22,682 nt of DNA from Spirochaetales bacterium (GTDB taxonomy: Bacteria; Spirochaetota; Spirochaetia; SZUA-6; DRHE01): NCBI GenBank assembly GCA_016930895.1, contig JAFGFV010000289.1, positions 1 through 22,682 of the forward strand, in the 5' to 3' direction. The notes beneath the pieces were generated by a model that had not been told where the DNA came from, made no database searches, and saw nothing but the letters and a program-made list of their open reading frames with translations. Both the position numbers and the translations under genes were made by a program. Positions 1 to 7,630 of the stretch are shown in pieces. The number at the start of each line of letters is the position of its first letter. Position 1 is the stretch's first letter.

Positions 1-1196
1 AACACTGGCTCTACCGTCTGCGCCCGCTTGGCGTAGATTCGACGACCTTCCTCGGTCGACAGTTTCTCCCGCATCGCGATCAGCCGCGGGTCCTTCACCA
101 CCTTCCCTTTTCCCTCGCGGGGCGGACGATAGTCATAACGCCGCACGTTCTGCTCCTCGTCGCTGATCGCAACGTAGGCCTCGACCCCTCGTTCCTCCAC
201 CCGCTCAATGGCCTTGGCGTTCACGTACCCCCCATCGGCCAGCACCGCCTGGACCCGTCCCACACTCTCCGGCACTGCCGCGATCGACGGTTCGAGTTGA
301 TTCGCGTCGCTGGGTGTCCGCAGCACATCCGTGGCGAGCACCAACTGGCTCCCATCCGCATCCACCACCGCCTGGGCGTTGTAGGCTTGCTGGTAACTGT
401 CCCGCTTGCTCTTGCGCATCAGCTGACTGTCAGGATCCGTCAGATTGATCTGCTCCTCATCCCTCGGCGCCTTCTTGAGGTCCTCGCTGCCCTTGGGCCC
501 ATCCTGCTGCCCGCCCTCGGTAGGCTCCTCCACCCGCGCCTGGGCCGCTGCCCGCTCCTCCAGCCTCCGACGCGCCTCCAGCATCTTCTCCCTCAAGCGC
601 TCCCGTCGGGCAATCTCCTCCGGCAGCGACTGCCCATCTGCCTCATCCTGCCGGTCCTGTTGCTCGGCCTTCTGCAGCAACTCTTCCACGTCCGCCCGCA
701 GCTGCCGCTCCAACTCCCCCGCCCGATCGTAGCGTACGCTCTTGTGCTTGGAGGCGTTGGCCCGGATGTGCGTGCCGTCCACACTGACCGTCCCCACTTT
801 CAACAGCTTCATCTCCGAGGCCAGTCGCAGTACCTTCACGAACGCTTCCTTCACCACCAAGCCGTTCTGCCGGCGGAACGCGCAGATCGTGTCGTGGTCC
901 GGGTGCGTGTCCCCCGTCAGGTACCGTACCGCGATATCCCGGTAGGTCGCCCGCTCGATCCTCCGCGAAGAAAACACCCCCATGCAGTAGCAGTACACCA
1001 ACAGCGCCAACATCATCCGCGGCGGATACTGCTCGCTGCCTGTGCCCCGGCGGTTCACCGCCATCGAGGGCAGCTGCATCGAGTCCACCGCCTCAATCAC
1101 AAAGTGCACTAGATCCTCTCCCGGTACCCACTCACGCAGGTCCACCGGCAGCAGCATCGGGGTATCCCGGTCCACGTTCACCAATCGTTCGGCCAT
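1..1196 (-). CDS. IS1182-type DDE transposase, cut by the window edge
   Basis: Reading leftwards from an ATG at 1196, an uninterrupted frame of about 398 codons runs off the window start, so the C-terminus is missing. The N-terminus has the layout of IS1182/DUF772 transposases, with a helical region rich in RMMLALLVYCY-type residues. The first catalytic aspartate lies in VDGTHI (Asp140) and the second in LADGGY (Asp321). The visible part ends at YAKRAQTVEPV, where the family's VEPVFG-type motif carries the catalytic glutamate; that Glu is visible but the rest is outside. Residues 165-260 form a Glu/Arg/Gln-rich charged insert, probably coiled coil, as is common between the catalytic blocks of this family. 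The frame is intact as far as it can be seen, so the element may be active. It lies downstream of the cupin gene, on the same strand. Confidence 0.9.
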   Translation of the reverse strand, partial: MAERLVNVDRDTPMLLPVDLREWVPGEDLVHFVIEAVDSMQLPSMAVNRRGTGSEQYPPRMMLALLVYCYCMGVFSSRRIERATYRDIAVRYLTGDTHPDHDTICAFRRQNGLVVKEAFVKVLRLASEMKLLKVGTVSVDGTHIRANASKHKSVRYDRAGELERQLRADVEELLQKAEQQDRQDEADGQSLPEEIARRERLREKMLEARRRLEERAAAQARVEEPTEGGQQDGPKGSEDLKKAPRDEEQINLTDPDSQLMRKSKRDSYQQAYNAQAVVDADGSQLVLATDVLRTPSDANQLEPSIAAVPESVGRVQAVLADGGYVNAKAIERVEERGVEAYVAISDEEQNVRRYDYRPPREGKGKVVKDPRLIAMREKLSTEEGRRIYAKRAQTVEPV

Positions 1197-1259
1197 AGGC
1201 CCATCCTACCATACCCGCCGCGGCTTGGCACACGACCCCGCCCAAAGTCCGACAGGCTC
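1197..1259. mobile_element. Probable terminal region of the IS1182-type element
   Basis: This 63-bp stretch lies between the transposase start codon and the stop codon of the cupin gene. Read on the minus strand it begins with GAGCCTGTCGGACTTTGG, which would suit the terminal inverted repeat of an insertion sequence. The partner repeat lies beyond the left edge, so the boundary cannot be confirmed. A CTAG tetranucleotide (1260-1263) sits at the proposed junction. Confidence 0.35.
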
Positions 1260-1625
1260 CTAGCCCCGCCCCGGGTCCTGTCCGGCGGGCAGGTACTCCG
1301 GTCGCATCGGGGTAAAGAAGTCCACCACCTCGGTGTCCTCCAGGGCCTCGGCCCCGTGGGGCTCCTCCGGGCCGAACACGTAACCGGTCCCGGCCTCGGC
1401 CAGGAAACTCGAGCCGTCTGCGCGCAGGAAGCGGACCCTGCCGCGGACCACGTAGCCGTTCTGGACTGCCGGGTGGTGATGCACCGGGACGCGGGCACCC
1501 TGGCGCAGGTGAAAGTGACACAGCATGCTCTGTTCGTCGTAGGACAGGGTCCGGCGCGTGACGCCGGGGGGACCTTCGACGCCTTGCGCCTCTTCCTTCC
1601 TGGCATACCCTCTGATCTGTGGCAT
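1260..1625 (-). CDS. Small single-domain cupin protein
   Basis: This is a 121-residue cytoplasmic protein made almost entirely of one cupin beta-barrel. The first cupin motif is seen around VPVHHHPAVQNGYVVRG (residues 47-63), with three consecutive histidines as likely metal ligands. The Glu normally found after them is replaced (Val/Gln). The second motif, FGPEEPHG, supplies the last histidine. Such proteins bind a metal ion and often a small acid or sugar, but the substrate cannot be read from the sequence. The ATG at 1625 is preceded by AGGAGG with good spacing. The gene follows nth by 30 bp and is probably the last gene of the carD-nth transcript. Its TAG stop abuts the probable IS end, so the last few residues might have been changed by the insertion. 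Confidence 0.8.
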   Translation of the reverse strand: MPQIRGYARKEEAQGVEGPPGVTRRTLSYDEQSMLCHFHLRQGARVPVHHHPAVQNGYVVRGRVRFLRADGSSFLAEAGTGYVFGPEEPHGAEALEDTEVVDFFTPMRPEYLPAGQDPGRG

Positions 1626-1655
1626 TGAGCTCCTCCTTGCCTGCCGGATTGCCGG

Positions 1656-2378
1656 CTAGCGGGAACGCGTCACCCCGACGCGCCGACAGTGCTCGCGGAC
1701 CGGGCAGGCGGAGCACTTGGGCGACAGGGGCGTGCAGATCTGCTGTCCAAAGGCGACCAGCAACTCGTTGATCGGGATCCAGAAGCGCCGCGGCAGCACC
1801 CGTTCGAGGGCCGCCTCGGTCTCTCCGGGCGAGCGCGTCCGGACCCAGCCGAAACGATTGGCGATGCGGTGCACGTGGGTGTCCACGCAGATCCCGTCCA
1901 GACCGTAGGCCAGGTTACGGACCAGGTTCGCGGTCTTTCGCCCCACCCCCGGCAACCGCAGGAGCTCCTCCATGGAAGAAGGCACCCGGGAGTCGTGGTC
2001 GCGCACCAGGATCCCGGCGACCGCCTTGAGGCTGCGTGCCTTGGTGTTGTAGAAGCCCGCCGGAAAGATCAATCGGGCGATCTCTGCTGCCTCCAGAGAG
2101 GCCATCTCACGGGGCGTCGGGGCGCGATCCAGGAGGCGCGCGGAGGCCGCGGCGGTCACTTCGTCCTTGGTCCGCAGGGAGATCATGGTGGCGACGAGCA
2201 CCTGAAAGGGGTCTGGGCGCCGGCGGGCCACCTCCGAGACCGCCGGCAGGCTCCCCGGGTCGAGACTCTCGCGCACACGGGTGAAAATGCTCTTCCAGGG
2301 TATCTCGCTGCCCCCGCCGGCGGGGAGCGGCGGCCCGCCGTGCCGGAGGAGGGGCTTCCCCGCGCGCGCGGAGCTCAA
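1656..2378 (-). CDS. nth: Endonuclease III, DNA glycosylase/AP lyase
   Basis: The product is a base-excision-repair glycosylase that removes oxidised pyrimidines and nicks the abasic site. The helix-hairpin-helix LPGVGRKTANLV carries the catalytic lysine (Lys148), and VDTHVHR carries the catalytic aspartate (Asp166). Four cysteines at 215, 222, 225 and 231 have the C-x6-C-x2-C-x5-C spacing of the [4Fe-4S] cluster loop. The length (240 residues) is slightly above the usual 210-220, because about 25 N-terminal residues precede the conserved core. The start taken is a TTG at 2378 that overlaps the carD stop codon (TTGA), which suggests translational coupling. No ATG precedes the conserved region, so the exact start is less certain than the function. 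It lies in one transcription unit with carD. Confidence 0.93.
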   Translation of the reverse strand: MSSARAGKPLLRHGGPPLPAGGGSEIPWKSIFTRVRESLDPGSLPAVSEVARRRPDPFQVLVATMISLRTKDEVTAAASARLLDRAPTPREMASLEAAEIARLIFPAGFYNTKARSLKAVAGILVRDHDSRVPSSMEELLRLPGVGRKTANLVRNLAYGLDGICVDTHVHRIANRFGWVRTRSPGETEAALERVLPRRFWIPINELLVAFGQQICTPLSPKCSACPVREHCRRVGVTRSR

Positions 2379-2887
2379 TTGAGCCCCAGCTTGCTCAGGA
2401 CGAGCTCCTCCACCTCGTCTTTGCCCTTCTGGAGGGAAAAGGAAATCTCGTCGACGAGCAGCTTGAGGGCGCTGTCGTAGAGCTTCCGTTCCAGGATCGG
2501 GAGTTCCTTGATGCGGCTGCGATGGTACAGCGCGCGGACGACCGTGGCGATGTCGAGCACGCTTCCCTTCTTCAGCAAGTCCAAGTTCGTCTGGTAGCGC
2601 AGCTTCCAGTCCGCGGTCACCGGCTCGTAGTCTTCGGAAATGAGCTTCAGGGCCTTGTTGGCTTCCCTTTTGTCCACGATCGGGCGAATGCCCAGCTCGT
2701 CCGCCTTGTCCACCGGCACCATGATGGTCATGTCGGAGACTTCGAGGTAGATGATGTAGTACAGCAGCTTGCTGCTGCGGAATACTCGTTCTTCGATGGA
2801 TACGATCTGACCGACCCCCTGGAGCGGGTAGACAATCTCCTGCCCCTTCTTGTACTTCAGCTTGGGTTTCCTGGAACTTGTGCTCAT
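2375..2887 (-). CDS. carD: CarD/CdnL-family RNA polymerase-binding regulator
   Basis: The 170-residue protein has the CarD layout. An N-terminal RNA polymerase-interacting Tudor-like domain (about residues 11-72) opens with KGQEIVYPLQGVG. A helical DNA-binding domain (about 75-165) follows, with DWKLRYQTN around Trp94; in CarD proteins the matching Trp contacts the upstream edge of the promoter bubble. Known family members bind the RNA polymerase beta subunit and stabilise open complexes, notably at rRNA and housekeeping promoters. The ATG at 2887 has no Shine-Dalgarno sequence. Instead a near-consensus promoter ends 9 nt upstream, so the message is probably leaderless or almost so. The gene heads a unit with nth and the cupin gene. 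Confidence 0.93.
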   Translation of the reverse strand: MSTSSRKPKLKYKKGQEIVYPLQGVGQIVSIEERVFRSSKLLYYIIYLEVSDMTIMVPVDKADELGIRPIVDKREANKALKLISEDYEPVTADWKLRYQTNLDLLKKGSVLDIATVVRALYHRSRIKELPILERKLYDSALKLLVDEISFSLQKGKDEVEELVLSKLGLN

Positions 2888-2896
2888 ATGAAAGCG

Positions 2897-2925
2897 ATTA
2901 TACAAAAAACGCCATCCGTAGTCAA
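2897..2925 (-). promoter_or_regulatory. Near-consensus sigma-70 promoter of carD
   Basis: On the minus strand, TTGACT (2925-2920) and a perfect TATAAT (2902-2897) are separated by exactly 17 bp. Transcription would start near 2890, two or three bases before the carD ATG, leaving no room for a ribosome binding site. The A/T content stands out against the GC-rich background. Confidence 0.85.
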
Positions 2926-2957
2926 AGGATGCGCATTCAGTGTAGCATTTGCCCCCG

Positions 2958-3641
2958 ATGAGGGCGAGAAAGATTCTGGCGGTAGCGGCCTTTCCGAGCC
3001 TGCTGGCCGCCGCGGTGGCACTCGTCGTGGTGTTTCGCGGCGAGCTCTGGGAGCTGTTTGCCACCACGGAACGCCTGCGGGAACGGATCGCTTCCGCGGG
3101 AGCCACCGCCCCGCTGGTGTTCGTGGGGGTGCAGGCCCTCCAGGTGGTCGTGTTCTTTATTCCCGGCGAGATCCCCCAGGTGGTGGGCGGGTACCTGTTC
3201 GGTCTGCGGGACGGGACCCTGCTGTCGCTGGCCGGTATCGCCGCCGGCTCCCTGGTGAGCTTCTCGATTGCCCGGGTGTTCGGCGTACCGTTCGTGCACG
3301 CCCTGTTCGATCGCGACAGGGTGGACCGGCTCCGTCGAATCCTGGAATCCCCGCGGGCCAAGCTGTCGTTCTTCCTGCTCTTCCTGATTCCTGGCCTGCC
3401 CAAGGATATCCTGTGCTACGCCGCAGGGCTGAGCTCGATTCGCCTTCTGGTGTTCCTGCCCTTCTCGGCGGTGGGCCGCCTGCCCGGGATCATCGGCAGC
3501 GCGCTCATGGGACAGGCGGTCGCCTCGCGGCGCTGGTTTCTGGCCGCGACCGTCCTGACGCTCGCCGTGGTCCTGTTCGTGATCGGCTACCTGTTCCGCG
3601 AGCGGATTCAGCTGTTCCTGGAGAAGCTGACCAAGCGCTGA
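2958..3641 (+). CDS. TVP38/TMEM64-family (VTT domain) membrane protein
   Basis: This 227-residue inner-membrane protein has a hydrophobic N-terminal helix, several further membrane segments and the VTT (SNARE-associated/DedA-like) core. Diagnostic parts are FIPGEIPQVVGGYLFG (about residues 70-85), a second re-entrant segment FLIPGLPKDILCYAAG, and VGRLPGIIGSALMG. The protein ends in a transmembrane helix and a short basic tail. DedA/TVP38 proteins are linked to lipid scrambling or flippase activity and membrane homeostasis; the substrate here is unknown. An upstream TTG at 2949 is possible, but the ATG at 2958 is preferred. The gene is divergent from carD, with 70 bp between the start codons. 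It converges on the oppA-like gene, and a short hairpin (CGCGG-TCTA-CCGCG, 3680-3693) overlaps the latter's stop codon. Confidence 0.87.
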   Translation: MRARKILAVAAFPSLLAAAVALVVVFRGELWELFATTERLRERIASAGATAPLVFVGVQALQVVVFFIPGEIPQVVGGYLFGLRDGTLLSLAGIAAGSLVSFSIARVFGVPFVHALFDRDRVDRLRRILESPRAKLSFFLLFLIPGLPKDILCYAAGLSSIRLLVFLPFSAVGRLPGIIGSALMGQAVASRRWFLAATVLTLAVVLFVIGYLFRERIQLFLEKLTKR

Positions 3642-3685
3642 GGAGCCTCGGGTCCCGCCCCTCTCGCCTGTCTGTCTATCGCGGT

Positions 3686-5374
3686 CTACCGCGCCCCGGA
3701 CTCCCTCGAGCCGGCGCTCGCCACTCCCGGGGGCACGCGGAGCTCCCGAAAGCGCACGTACTTGAAGGGGTGGATGTTGAGAACGTTGGGGAACCAACCC
3801 TCAATCCTGTCCAGGTCCACCAGGTTGAAGGCCGGCGTGTGGCTGATCGGCAGGACCACCGCCGTGGACAGGAGAATGCTCTCCGCCTTGGCCAGCTGCT
3901 CGTAGCGGGCCTCGCCTTCCTGGCTGACGGACCCGTCGATCAGAGCGTCGAACTCCGGGTCGGCGAAGCGGGCATCGTTCAGGTTGGAGCCTTCGGTCCA
4001 CATTTGCAGGAAGGTGAGGGGATCGGCGTAGTCCCCGATCCAGGTGACCGAGCCTACCGTGTAATCCCCTTTCTTGACCTCCCGGAGATAGAGATCGTAG
4101 GGATACGTCTGGACCGTGACCGTGACACCCAGCTCCCGTTTCCAGGCATCGGCCATCAGGCCGGCGATCCGCTCGCTCTCCGGGTCCCCCGGGAGCTTGA
4201 AGACTACCTCCGGCAGCCCGACCCCCCGCGCATATCCCGCCTCTGCGAGCAGGTCGAAGGCTTCCTCCCGGTCGCTACCGGTGATCCCTTCGACATCGGG
4301 GTAATTGGGGATCGGCGGCACGAGCCGGCTGGTGGGAAGGAGCGTATCCTCTTCGGTGCGGACCCGGTCCCACGGTACCAGCAGGGCCAGGGCCCTGCGC
4401 ACGCGGGAATCCCTCCACGCCTCCTCCAGGCAGACCAGGTAGAAGTAACTGGTGGCGAACAGCGGGTTGAAGACGATCTTGGTGCGGTCTTCGAGGCGGC
4501 TGGTGTCCCAGTTGTTGGCCCAGTGGATCGCCCCCTGGTTGAACCCCTCGCTGATCGCAGCCGGATCGTCCATGAACCGGACCCGGATTCCGTCCAGCCC
4601 TACGCTCCCGGCGTCCCAGTACAGGCGGTTCTTCTTGAGCACGAGCTCGAAGGGTTGCCGTTCGTACAGGTAGTAAGGACCGTTGCCGATGAGGGTCGAT
4701 GCCCCGCTCCACCCGTCCGTGTCCCGGTAGCTGGAGTGCACCGGCGCGAAGCTCATGTGACAGAGGAGCTTGAGGAAGTGCCCGGCAGGCCGCTCGAGCT
4801 CGACTTCCAGCAGCTTCTCCGAGACTGCCCGGATCCCCACCTCCTCGGCCGGGCTCAGACCCAGGCGGTAGCGCCTGGCGCCGGCGATCACGTCGAACAG
4901 GAAGGAGTACTCCGCCTGGGCCTCAGGGTCCAGCACCCGCAGCCAGGATTCCCGGAAGTCCCGTGCCGTGACCGGGTCGCCGTTGCTGAACACCGCCTCC
5001 TCGCGGAGCGAGAAGCGGTAGACGGTCTTGTCCTCGCTGATCTCCCAGTCCTCCGCCACTCCCGGCATCGGAAAGAGCGAAAAGGGGTGGTAGGTGAGCA
5101 AGCCTTCGTAGAGCGCCGTGGAGAGCTCACTCTCCATGGTCGTGTAGATGTGCAGGGGATCCAGCTGCACTTCCTTGGGGGAGTAGACGACGACGAGCTC
5201 CTTGGGCTCCTCCGTCTGGGTGTCTTGGGGCCCACCCGGGTCTCCCGAACCGGGATCCGGGGCCTGGGCCCCAAGGAGGGTTGCGGACAGCAGCAGCAAG
5301 GAGCACAGCCCGGCCAGAACCCTGGACCCGGGACGGGCATGACCCGGCCGCCGAGGGCATACGGGATCGGTCAT
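3686..5374 (-). CDS. Oligopeptide ABC transporter substrate-binding protein (SBP family 5)
   Basis: This 562-residue exported protein belongs to the OppA/DppA class of extracytoplasmic binding proteins. A signal peptide with the hydrophobic core LAGLCSLLLLSATLLG ends in AQA, suggesting signal peptidase I cleavage. No lipobox with a cysteine at the cleavage site is seen, so it is probably not a lipoprotein. The mature part opens with the typical LDPLHIYTTMESELSTALYE block. It carries the family segments FRESWLRVLDPEAQAEYSF, IGNGPYYLYE, SYFYLVCLEEAWRDSRVRRA and WIGDYADPLTFLQMW. It would deliver peptides to an ABC permease, but no permease or ATPase gene is in the window, so it is either an orphan binding protein or works with a distant transporter. 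The ATG at 5374 lies 22 bp after the stop of the upstream gene, and the two are probably cotranscribed. The Shine-Dalgarno signal is poor. Confidence 0.92.
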   Translation of the reverse strand: MTDPVCPRRPGHARPGSRVLAGLCSLLLLSATLLGAQAPDPGSGDPGGPQDTQTEEPKELVVVYSPKEVQLDPLHIYTTMESELSTALYEGLLTYHPFSLFPMPGVAEDWEISEDKTVYRFSLREEAVFSNGDPVTARDFRESWLRVLDPEAQAEYSFLFDVIAGARRYRLGLSPAEEVGIRAVSEKLLEVELERPAGHFLKLLCHMSFAPVHSSYRDTDGWSGASTLIGNGPYYLYERQPFELVLKKNRLYWDAGSVGLDGIRVRFMDDPAAISEGFNQGAIHWANNWDTSRLEDRTKIVFNPLFATSYFYLVCLEEAWRDSRVRRALALLVPWDRVRTEEDTLLPTSRLVPPIPNYPDVEGITGSDREEAFDLLAEAGYARGVGLPEVVFKLPGDPESERIAGLMADAWKRELGVTVTVQTYPYDLYLREVKKGDYTVGSVTWIGDYADPLTFLQMWTEGSNLNDARFADPEFDALIDGSVSQEGEARYEQLAKAESILLSTAVVLPISHTPAFNLVDLDRIEGWFPNVLNIHPFKYVRFRELRVPPGVASAGSRESGAR

Positions 5375-5396
5375 GGCTCTACAATACCGCTTTTCC

Positions 5397-6065
5397 TCAG
5401 AAGAGGCTATAATCCCGGATTTCGCGGACGCGCAGCTTGACGTCGACCCGGGTCTGGTAGGTCCCCGCGCGAATGATGGTCTCCGGGGCACGCCAGAGCA
5501 CGAGCTCGCCCTGGATCTCCCGGGGCTTGTTGAAGCGGATCGGGCGCAGGTGATCCCGCAGCGCCTCCCTGAAGGCCGCCTCCAGCGAATTGCGCTTTCC
5601 TTCGGCAGGGGACGAGAGGAACATGCTCGCCGCCCCCGTGCCTGCCGCTGTCGGGATGGCTGTGGAGCCCCAGGCCCGCCGCCGGTCCTCCTGGAACCCC
5701 TGCAGGTCGTACTCCACCTTGGCGAACAGGCGGCCCCCTTCGAGCCAGGCGTCGGCGATGCGCAGGTGCGGGTCTCCCCAGGGGATTTCGCCGATCGGGG
5801 TCAGCACCAGCTCATCGGCGATCTGCCGGGTGCTGTCTCCGGGGGTGTAGGAGAACGCGAAACCGTAGATCATGGCCGAAAAGACCCCGCGGGCTTCCTC
5901 GAGCACCCGCCTGCGGGCCTCCTCCCTGGGCAGGGGATACTCCTCTTCGGTCCGGATCAGGGGTTCCAGCTCGCACCACAGCCGGGCGGCCAGGTACTCC
6001 GGCTGGGCGGAGACCGCCGTCGGCAGGGCCATGACGAGAAGGGCGAGCAGAAGGGAACGGCGCAT
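5397..6065 (-). CDS. Predicted exported protein of unknown function
   Basis: I do not recognise this 222-residue protein. It begins with a clear signal peptide (MRRSLLLALLVMALPTAVSA, cleavage before QP), so it is periplasmic or surface-exposed. The mature part mixes helices (REEARRRVLEEARGVFSAMIYG) with strand-rich segments near the C-terminus (TYQTRVDVKLRVREIRDY), and contains a small Ala/Gly/Thr-rich patch around residues 138-147. No catalytic motif or metal-binding cluster is obvious. The ATG at 6065 lacks a strong Shine-Dalgarno sequence. The oppA-like gene follows after 22 bp on the same strand. A joint role in the periplasm is possible but unsupported beyond that arrangement. Confidence 0.75.
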   Translation of the reverse strand: MRRSLLLALLVMALPTAVSAQPEYLAARLWCELEPLIRTEEEYPLPREEARRRVLEEARGVFSAMIYGFAFSYTPGDSTRQIADELVLTPIGEIPWGDPHLRIADAWLEGGRLFAKVEYDLQGFQEDRRRAWGSTAIPTAAGTGAASMFLSSPAEGKRNSLEAAFREALRDHLRPIRFNKPREIQGELVLWRAPETIIRAGTYQTRVDVKLRVREIRDYSLF

Positions 6066-6108
6066 CGTATGCTACTAGGAGTATCGGTGGCTGACCGGCA
6101 GCCCCTGA

Positions 6109-6164
6109 GGCGCTCGGAAGCACCGGCCGGCGCTCAGAAGCACCGGCCGGCGCTCAGAAGCGCC
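6109..6164. repeat. 20-bp tandem repeat with hairpin at the rhomboid 3' end
   Basis: Two perfect copies of CACCGGCCGGCGCTCAGAAG occupy 6121-6140 and 6141-6160, and a 12-bp partial copy with one mismatch precedes them (6109-6120). The second copy contains the rhomboid stop codon. Each unit holds the self-complementary CCGGCCGG. The right edge also forms a six-pair stem GGCGCT/AGCGCC with a CAGA loop (6149-6164). There is no T-run, so a normal intrinsic terminator is unlikely. Confidence 0.8.
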
Positions 6165-6831
6165 GGAAGAAGACCCTGAGCGGGTTGATGCCCATGCGGA
6201 TCACAAAGTACAGGTAGCCGAACCCCAGCCCCGCCAGGTGGGTCAGGTGGGCGACCCCCGTGGAAGTGCCCCTGAGCAGGAACCACAACTCGATCGCGAT
6301 GAACACCAGGACTGCCACCGGAGCGCGCACTGGCAGGAACCAGAACAACAGAACCCGCGCGTCCGGGAACATGGTGGCGAAGGCAAGCAGGATCCCGAAA
6401 ATCGCCCCGGAAGCCCCGATCACGGCGACATAGCCGAGGCCGGTGTACCAGTTCACCGCGACGGTTGCGATTCCGGCGCCGACTCCCGTGACGAAGTAGT
6501 ACAGCAGGAACTCGGAGCTGCCCCACCGGCGTTCGATGGCGCTCCCGAACATCAACAGCGCGAGCATGTTGAAGGCGAGGTGCCAGAAGCCCCCGTGGAG
6601 GAACATGTAGGTGACCACCTGCCAGATGGCGGGATAGCGCACCACCATCTCGGGCACCAGCGCGAGGTAAGTGGTAACGCGGCGGGCGAGGTCCATGAGG
6701 CCCGGCGAGCGGAACATGACTGGGAGGACACCCAGCAGCACAAAGAACGCGCCGTTTACCACGATCAGGGCTATGGTAGCGTTGTAGAAGCGGTAGGCTA
6801 GCGGCCGCCGCCAGAGGGAGACCTGGTTCAT
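6154..6831 (-). CDS. Rhomboid-family intramembrane serine protease
   Basis: This 225-residue polytopic inner-membrane protein has all the rhomboid signatures. HGGFWHLAFNM (H79, H84, N88) supplies the oxyanion region, GASGAIFG carries the nucleophile Ser141, and HLTHLAG carries the catalytic His198. About six membrane segments are visible, preceded by an extra N-terminal hydrophobic helix (residues 18-40). The protein should cleave transmembrane substrates within the bilayer; substrates cannot be predicted. The ATG at 6831 is preceded by GAAGG at suitable spacing. A possible promoter (TTGACG at 6870-6865 and a weak GATACC at 6848-6843) would leave only a few nucleotides of leader. It is divergent from rlmE. 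Its stop codon lies inside a 20-bp tandem repeat. Confidence 0.92.
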   Translation of the reverse strand: MNQVSLWRRPLAYRFYNATIALIVVNGAFFVLLGVLPVMFRSPGLMDLARRVTTYLALVPEMVVRYPAIWQVVTYMFLHGGFWHLAFNMLALLMFGSAIERRWGSSEFLLYYFVTGVGAGIATVAVNWYTGLGYVAVIGASGAIFGILLAFATMFPDARVLLFWFLPVRAPVAVLVFIAIELWFLLRGTSTGVAHLTHLAGLGFGYLYFVIRMGINPLRVFFRRF

Positions 6832-6842
6832 AGTACCTTCAA

Positions 6843-6870
6843 GGTATCGGTTTGCGCGGCGAATCGTCAA
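6843..6870 (-). promoter_or_regulatory. Possible promoter of the rhomboid gene
   Basis: TTGACG (6870-6865) is followed after 16 bp by GATACC (6848-6843), a weak -10. The -35 is good and the position fits the start codon at 6831, but the -10 match is poor. Confidence 0.4.
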
Positions 6871-6945
6871 CTCCGCGCGTCCACGCCGTGCACGCGCTTT
6901 TCGCGCTCCGGGGATCCGGGTAGAATCGGGGCGGGGGTGACAGGG

Positions 6946-7551
6946 ATGAGGCGAGACCAGGACCATTTCGCCCGTATGGCCAAACAGCAGGGGTTCCCCG
7001 CCCGTTCGGTGTTCAAGCTCCAGGAAATGCAGGAGCGGTTTCACCTGCTGCGTCCCGGCTGCAGGGTCCTGGACGTAGGTGCCGCGCCGGGCAGCTGGAG
7101 TCGCTTCTGTCTGGAGCGTGTCGGTTGCCGGGTGGTGGCCGTGGACCTGGTGGAGGTGTCCCTGGGGCCGCGGCATGGCCCGCAGGAGTTCCGCTTCGTC
7201 CAGGGCAGCATCCTGGACCCGGAGGTGGCCGCGCTCCTGGTGGCGACGGGCCCGTACGATGCCGTGCTCAGCGACGCCGCCCCTGCGACCAGCGGCGCCA
7301 GCCTGGTGGATACGGAAGCCTCCCTGGAGCTGGCCCGCCGGGTGATGGAGGTCGCCCGCAGCTGCCTCAAGCCGGGGGGAAACCTGGCGATCAAGGTGTT
7401 CCAGAGCGGAGGGGAGGTCGAGGTGCTCCGGCGGATGAAGAACCTGTTCGCCCGCGCCCGGGCCTTCAAGCCGGGGGCGTCCCGCCGGGAGTCCCGGGAG
7501 ACCTACCTGCTCGGGTTCTCGTACCTCCAGAAATCCCCAAAAAAAACTTGA
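6946..7551 (+). CDS. rlmE: 23S rRNA (uridine-2'-O-)methyltransferase RlmE/FtsJ
   Basis: The 201-residue protein is a compact Rossmann-fold methyltransferase that methylates the ribose of U2552 (E. coli numbering) in the 23S A-loop late in 50S assembly. The SAM-binding motif VLDVGAAPGSWS lies at residues 41-52. The K-D-K-E catalytic tetrad of 2'-O-methyltransferases is complete: Lys24 (SVFKL), Asp110 (LSDAAP), Lys150 (AIKVFQ) and Glu185 (SRETYLL). Length is typical of the family. A GTG at 6937, three codons upstream, is an alternative start. A TAGAAT hexamer at 6921-6926 may be its -10 box, without a convincing -35. The 3' end is A-rich, and its stop codon overlaps the -35 of the next gene. 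Confidence 0.93.
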   Translation: MRRDQDHFARMAKQQGFPARSVFKLQEMQERFHLLRPGCRVLDVGAAPGSWSRFCLERVGCRVVAVDLVEVSLGPRHGPQEFRFVQGSILDPEVAALLVATGPYDAVLSDAAPATSGASLVDTEASLELARRVMEVARSCLKPGGNLAIKVFQSGGEVEVLRRMKNLFARARAFKPGASRRESRETYLLGFSYLQKSPKKT

Positions 7552-7576
7552 ACTGCGAAACGACTGGGTTTAAGAT
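7548..7576 (+). promoter_or_regulatory. Probable promoter of the secreted protein gene at 7631
   Basis: TTGAAC (7548-7553) and TAAGAT (7571-7576) are spaced by 17 bp in a locally AT-rich stretch. The -35 overlaps the rlmE stop codon. Transcription would begin near 7583, giving a leader of about 48 nt with a GGGGGA ribosome binding site. Confidence 0.6.
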
Positions 7577-7630
7577 AAAAAAGGTTTCGATGGATTCAAA
7601 ACCAATCTCAAGGTGCAAGGGGGAAAGAGG

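Noticed and set aside
2885..2957. A plus-strand promoter for the TVP38 gene (TAGCAT near 2943-2948)
   Set aside because: The hexamer is weak and has no matching -35; the intergenic signals are explained by the minus-strand carD promoter.
5408..5413. A perfect TATAAT on the plus strand
   Set aside because: It lies inside the 3' end of the minus-strand secreted protein gene, has no -35 at 16-18 bp, and leads to no supportable plus-strand gene.
2522..5440. A 972-codon open frame on the plus strand
   Set aside because: It lies antisense to carD and the oppA-like gene and out of frame with the TVP38 gene, which all have strong family motifs. Its product is Gly/Arg/Pro-rich with no domain; long shadow frames are common at this GC content.
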